Assembly: GCA_015039365.1 (NCBI GenBank)
Contig: WION01000484.1
Span: 1-39,871, forward strand
Source of the DNA: Amanita rubescens
Lineage: Eukaryota; Basidiomycota; Agaricomycetes; Agaricales; Amanitaceae
Reading direction: 5' to 3'
DNA length: 39,871 nucleotides
The notes under the pieces were generated by a model that searched no databases, was not told the DNA's origin, and saw only the letters and a program-made list of their open reading frames with translations. Shown piece after piece: positions 36,147 to 39,871 of this stretch (position 1 is the stretch's first letter; the number at the start of each line of letters is the position of its first letter). The position numbers and the translations under genes are program-made.

Positions 36147-36160
36147 TTCGCCCTCCAAGG
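36147..36160 (-). other. Polypurine tract
   Basis: CCTTGGAGGGCGAA lies directly before the 3' LTR on the element strand. It is the expected plus-strand primer for gypsy elements, and here it also codes the last residues (NLGGR) of the tail frame. Confidence 0.65.
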
Positions 36161-37583
36161 TTTGAACCTGCAAACCTTCTTGCCGCAAGCAAACACGGTT
36201 TCTTCATCATAACATCTTGGTGGTGACCACTCCCATCGTCGGCGTCACGGTTGTCATCCTCTCCAGGCGCGTGTGGTTCGTCGACGTCCGCGGGAAGTCT
36301 GGACTGCTCGGCGAGGGACCTCTTAGACCACTTATCCGTCTCGTCCTCGCATGTGTCCACAACCTCGATTAGCGTCTCCGCGCCACTACGAGTATGGTTT
36401 TGTCTTGTAAAGCATCGCGCCACGGGCAGCGCCGTTCGGCGAGTCATCCTGTGCCGCCTGCGTGCGGCTTTGAGCCTCGGTAGGCTGGGTGCCATCTGAT
36501 GGCTTTTGAGGGCCTTTTCGAATGAGTCTTTTGGTAAGCCTCGTCCTGTCACCACCGTGTAGTTGTTCGGCAAGTTCAACGCGCGTGCGTCCAGTGGTGG
36601 TGGATGTAGCTAGGCAGCCGTGGGAGTAACCAATGTCGGGCCGGTCTATGGGTTTGCCAAATCCGGATGTGCCCGAGTCACCAATCTCGGTGCGTCGTCC
36701 CATCTCTCTTACGCCCTCCATAACGAGCTCTAACATGGAGAGGCCCATGTAGGCCTTGTCAAAACGAGCCTCGGCCGCGAGCTATCGGGCAACTCTGTAA
36801 GTCATCTCGACGCTTTCGGCTGCAGCTGAGCTAATAGTCAAGTTCTTCGCCGCACATTTCCAGGCTTCGTAGAACCTACTACCACACGCGTGGGGTTTAG
36901 GCCCATGAGAACTTTGTGCTGGTATAAGAAGGGTGTCCCCAGGATCATGTCGTAATTGCCAGGTTTACGACGTCGAACGTCGTTTCTCGTTTATCCCCTG
37001 ATACTTAAAGTTCACAGTTACGGAACAGTTAATTTTCGAACGTGAACCGTGTACGGCCAGCTGAACATTGGTCCGCCCAGCCAAAACCTCGAGAGGAAGT
37101 TTCAGCTGGTCTACAATTGTGGTAGACATAAAATCAGCCATCGAGCCCGTGTCGAGCAAGGCATGTATGGGCTGGCCATTCACATCGACGGTCAGAATGA
37201 TAGGTTTTGGAATGACCGTCTAAAATCTTTCGGGCGCATTGCGGTACGTCCGACAGCTCTGGCGTTTCTTCAGCTGCTTTCTCATCGTACTTGCAGGATG
37301 TGAGTCGACCGCTCCTCATTTTTATCCGGTCCTCGCCATTCTCGGGCATTCCAGACCCGCCCTCCATTTCAGCGGTAGGGAAATGAACCATATTGATTTG
37401 TAAGTCCACTTCCCGAGCATAGTCGTCGTTTACTTGGACTGAACTAAAGTTAACTGCACCCGCATTGATAGTAGGGGCTTTGGCCTGGCGACGTTTCGGG
37501 CAATTTCGACTCTCGTGGCCCACATCCTTGCACGAGAAGCAGCGCTGTTCAGCGCGCAGCCTATCTCGTTCCTCTTCAGACAT
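36161..37583 (-). pseudogene. CCHC knuckle, aspartic protease and post-deletion tail of the gypsy element
   Basis: The frame from 37583 opens with a zinc knuckle CFSCKDVGHESRNC (about 37541-37500), the C-terminus of Gag. The protease follows in another frame: MNGQPIHALLDTGSMADF (from 37183), with the catalytic DTG. It continues through FDVVNL into GNYDMILGTPFLYQHKVL and NPTRVVVGS only by changing frame at about 36970-36955. Beyond about 36860 the sequence no longer matches a gypsy polyprotein. Tail frames at 36748-36386 and 36579-36142 lead to the polypurine tract. No YxDD-type reverse transcriptase or integrase motif is seen. This looks like an internal deletion removing most of pol. Confidence 0.7.
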
Positions 37584-38460
37584 TCGGGATCGAGCAGTCT
37601 TTCGGAAGTCACGTCTTTGTGAGTGTTGGGTTTCCGTCCAGTGTTGGGAGCTGACATATTCTCGGCGGGTTCGTCAGTTTCTGGAAGCTCTTCTTCATAA
37701 GCCAGTACCCTCCAGTTGAATTGGTTCAGCTTCGTCCACCGGTTTACAAAGCGGCCCCAACGGCGACCCGTAGCCTGGCCTTTCCACTTGCGCTCTTCGC
37801 GCTTTTTAGTTTCAATAGCGTCTTCACGACGCTGAGCATATTTTACAAGTTTTTCGAACCCGGTGCGTTCAGGATTCATACCCTTCTCGATTAGGTTCAG
37901 CCGAAGATCCTGACGCATTCCCTGCCAGAAGATCTGCGTAACTTCACGATCGGTTACATCTGGGAAGCGGACGGCCATAGCTTCAAGTTCGCGGGCGTAG
38001 TCACGGACGGACATGGGACCCTGGACTGCGCTCATCATTCTTTCGCGCAGCTCCAGTTTGAAGTGGGAGGGAAAACAGTAGTCGAAGAGTCCTTCATAGA
38101 CTAGCTGCCTATCCCATTTCTTTATGTTCCTTACTACGTGCTTCATCATGAATTGACTAGCTTTTCCGCTTGTCCATTTCACCATAAACTGGACCGACGT
38201 CCTAGGGCCAATCTCATACCAGTTGCAGTAGGTGTCGACCTCGAACGTCCATTGGTCGAATATGTCCAAGTCCGCCGTACCGTTATACTCAAACGGGTCT
38301 TTCATCTTAATGTTTTTCATACTCGTTTTCTTCGCCTTCTTATGATTACGTCCCTTCGGCGAAGCCTTGGACGACACGGAAGAGTCATCGCTTTCATTTT
38401 CGGAAGAGTCGGGGCCCGGCGGACTTGGTGGTCCGTGCCCATTTCCTTCGTCGGACTCCG
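37430..38460 (-). pseudogene. Gag core (retrotransposon gag domain)
   Basis: The minus-strand frame runs from an acidic Ser/Asp/Glu-rich start (upstream of 38377) through KMKDPFEYNGTADLDIFDQW, SGKASQFMMKHV, YCFPSHFKLELRERM, VQGPMSVRDYARELEAM and FWQGMRQDLRLNLIEKG. This is the typical capsid region of Ty3/gypsy Gag. It ends in a basic stretch and then reads the wrong frame past about 37590, where the knuckle is in the next frame, so one base is missing or extra. Gag would form the particle shell in the cytoplasm. Confidence 0.75.
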
Positions 38461-38758
38461 GTCACTCGAGGAAGGAGGTGGACTAGGGTCCGCTTTTTTA
38501 GTTGTAGCTCGGAACCAACCGCCGTCAGGCTTCTCCGAGTCGTCACGTCTGAAGTGCTCAGGCCTCTGATGGAACAGGGAGTTAGACTCCGAGGCTTTCT
38601 TTTTTTCAAGTTTTTTCAGTTTGGGCTTAAAGCCGAGTAGCGCGGACCGGTCTCGAGGGGTCAACATTCTTTCCTTTCGTTCATAAATAGACCCGCCCTC
38701 CATTTCGGTAGTTAGAAGCAGGAGACGAGGCCCTTTTTTGTATCTTCGTCTCCAAGTT

Positions 38759-39493
38759 CTAGTATGACAGCCATAACATGAATTGTTCATATTCCATATC
38801 AGATATGTCTCGTAGTTTACTTAATAATTCATCTACGAGGTCTTCGTCATCACTGGTATCAATTTCAGGTAAACGAGGAGGTTCGATGCTCGCCCGAGTG
38901 GGAAGTATAACTTCGCAGTCGTCCTCACTCAGTTGGTTATCACGGGGTCCCAGTTGGGCCTCGTCGTCGCTCGACTCATGTTGTTGTAGTCGGCTTAGGT
39001 CGGGGCGGCGGACGAGAGACCCGCCCTCCAGGTCGGCCCCAGATTTAGCCACGAGATTATCACTCAAGTGGGCTGATAACTCCTCGGGGACGAGCCCGCT
39101 GCTCGAGTCCCTAGCCGCGAGCTCACCGCTCAAGCGATACTTCTCGGGGACGAGCTCCCCGCTCGAGTCCCTAGTCGCGAGCTCACCGCTCAAGCGAGAG
39201 TTGTTGTGGGCGAGCTCGCCGCTCAAGCGCCACTCCTCATCCACGAGCTCACCGCTCAAGTGGGAAATGTCCTTGGAGAATTCTCGTGTATTCTCCAGCG
39301 CTGGTGTAGTGAGTTGAGACTTTGGATTGTCAAGTTCTTCTACGATATGTGTGACGTGGCAGTAAAGGTCGGCGATGTGTCGATTCAACGGGCCGGAGTT
39401 GTGTACCGGCTCCCGTCGCGCCTGTCCAATGGTCGTCTGTCTCGGATTGGTAGAATCGTTGCCGTCGTGACCCCATTTATCACCTAGGGTCAT
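38759..39493 (-). CDS. Acidic N-terminal ORF of the gypsy element with LSGEL repeats (244 aa)
   Basis: An open frame of 245 codons at the 5' end of the element, upstream of Gag. Residues about 75-140 hold five to six copies of a short repeat around RLSGEL (spacing about 11-17 residues), followed by a strongly acidic region (SSDDEAQ, SEDDCEV, DTSDDEDLVDELL) and an aromatic end. No Gag-specific motif is present. It could be an extended, frameshifted Gag N-terminus or a separate leader protein. The frame from 38790 to 38317 lies between it and Gag and is basic. Confidence 0.55.
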   Translation of the reverse strand: MTLGDKWGHDGNDSTNPRQTTIGQARREPVHNSGPLNRHIADLYCHVTHIVEELDNPKSQLTTPALENTREFSKDISHLSGELVDEEWRLSGELAHNNSRLSGELATRDSSGELVPEKYRLSGELAARDSSSGLVPEELSAHLSDNLVAKSGADLEGGSLVRRPDLSRLQQHESSDDEAQLGPRDNQLSEDDCEVILPTRASIEPPRLPEIDTSDDEDLVDELLSKLRDISDMEYEQFMLWLSY

Positions 39494-39766
39494 TGGAAAA
39501 ACCTACGTCGGATTGGGTCACGACGTTGTGTATCTGGTAGCACGACTTGCGGCGATTAGATGCTGTCTCTAGTTCCTTGGCCAGGTTCCCGGGCATGGCG
39601 CGAAGGTCGCTGTCGACTGGTTTTGTAGTTCTTCTCGTTGTCATTGTCGGTGAACGCAGAGAAAAAATTTTGATGTTGTTTTGGTTTGTTTTGAGGCGAC
39701 GTCGGGGGTGATCAAGCCCTTTGGAAGCCTTGTAGGGTTTCTAAGAGTAGTTTATACGCAAAAAAA

Positions 39767-39871
39767 TGTGAAGACTTAGCCTATCGAAGCTGTAAGCACG
39801 AAAGGTAATGTCTCCAACGGAGGATTCCAGAGAGAGAGAGAGAGATCACGCGTAGATATGCGTAGTCAAAG
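39767..39871 (-). repeat. 5' LTR of the gypsy element, partial
   Basis: The 105 visible bases equal 35913-36015 except for one extra GA dinucleotide in the (GA)n run. The LTR continues beyond the window. Confidence 0.85.

Larger units (their letters stand above)
35913..39871 (-). mobile_element. Ty3/gypsy-type LTR retrotransposon, non-autonomous (gag and protease only), right end outside the window
   Basis: Direct terminal repeats at 35913-36146 and 39767-(beyond 39871) bound about 3.6 kb of minus-strand coding remnants. In element order: an acidic repeat ORF, Gag with a CCHC knuckle, an aspartic protease with DTG, then about 0.8 kb of tail and the polypurine tract. Reverse transcriptase, RNase H and integrase, normally about 3 kb after the protease, are absent, so movement would need enzymes in trans. 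The 5 bp before the left LTR are TACGT; the matching target duplication would lie outside the window. The two LTRs differ by one GA unit over the shared stretch, which indicates recent insertion. Confidence 0.85.

Overview
The window looks like a nuclear segment from a basidiomycete fungus, most likely an Agaricomycete. Its genes are split by many short GT-AG introns (about 47-58 nt). It carries F-box/LRR-like genes, an Old Yellow Enzyme, a type-B carboxylesterase and a cyclophilin, and it ends in a Ty3/gypsy-type LTR element of fungal style. No bacterial features, tRNA, rRNA or CRISPR arrays were seen. The species cannot be named from the sequence.

Layout. 1-8.7 kb: an array of related secreted-protein genes and remnants: a truncated Pro-rich copy at the left edge, a His-rich repeat copy (3.4-4.6 kb), an inverted broken Pro-rich copy (5.5-5.85 kb) and an intact Pro-rich copy (7.69-8.68 kb). 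9.4-20.1 kb: single genes on the + strand: cyclophilin, an LRR-like protein, an Old Yellow Enzyme-like oxidoreductase with a frameshift near its C-terminus, a decayed carboxylesterase and an F-box protein with one frameshift. 21-34.9 kb: a decayed F-box/LRR gene followed by a large diverged direct segmental duplication (about 21.6-29.75 kb and 30.1-34.9 kb). Each copy holds one minus-strand small cysteine-rich secreted protein gene, and a third such gene lies just beyond at 35.3-35.65 kb. 35.9 kb to the end: a minus-strand LTR retrotransposon with gag and protease remnants but no reverse transcriptase, RNase H or integrase. Its right LTR runs off the window.

The most interesting content is one dispersed family of secreted proteins. 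Its members share the same 5' module: a core promoter around TATAAAGAGGC, about 90 nt to the ATG, a six-nucleotide coding exon 1 (Met-Lys), a related 54-58 nt intron, and a signal peptide of the type FTAFGSIIALALIG. Downstream of that module the mature proteins are unrelated in composition: Pro-rich 71-residue repeats, poly-His repeats, a collagen-like Gly-Pro-Pro domain joined to an 8-Cys domain, or the 8-Cys domain alone. This looks like a constant secretion/expression cassette attached to changing, repeat-expanded cargo. Reconstructed splicing gives intact reading frames for four members (7689-8676, 23010-23723, 30863-31260, 35318-35654). The others are broken.

Several genes carry single-base frameshifts inside otherwise well-preserved coding sequence. 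Either the region is decaying, or the assembly contains uncorrected indels; the sequence alone cannot decide.
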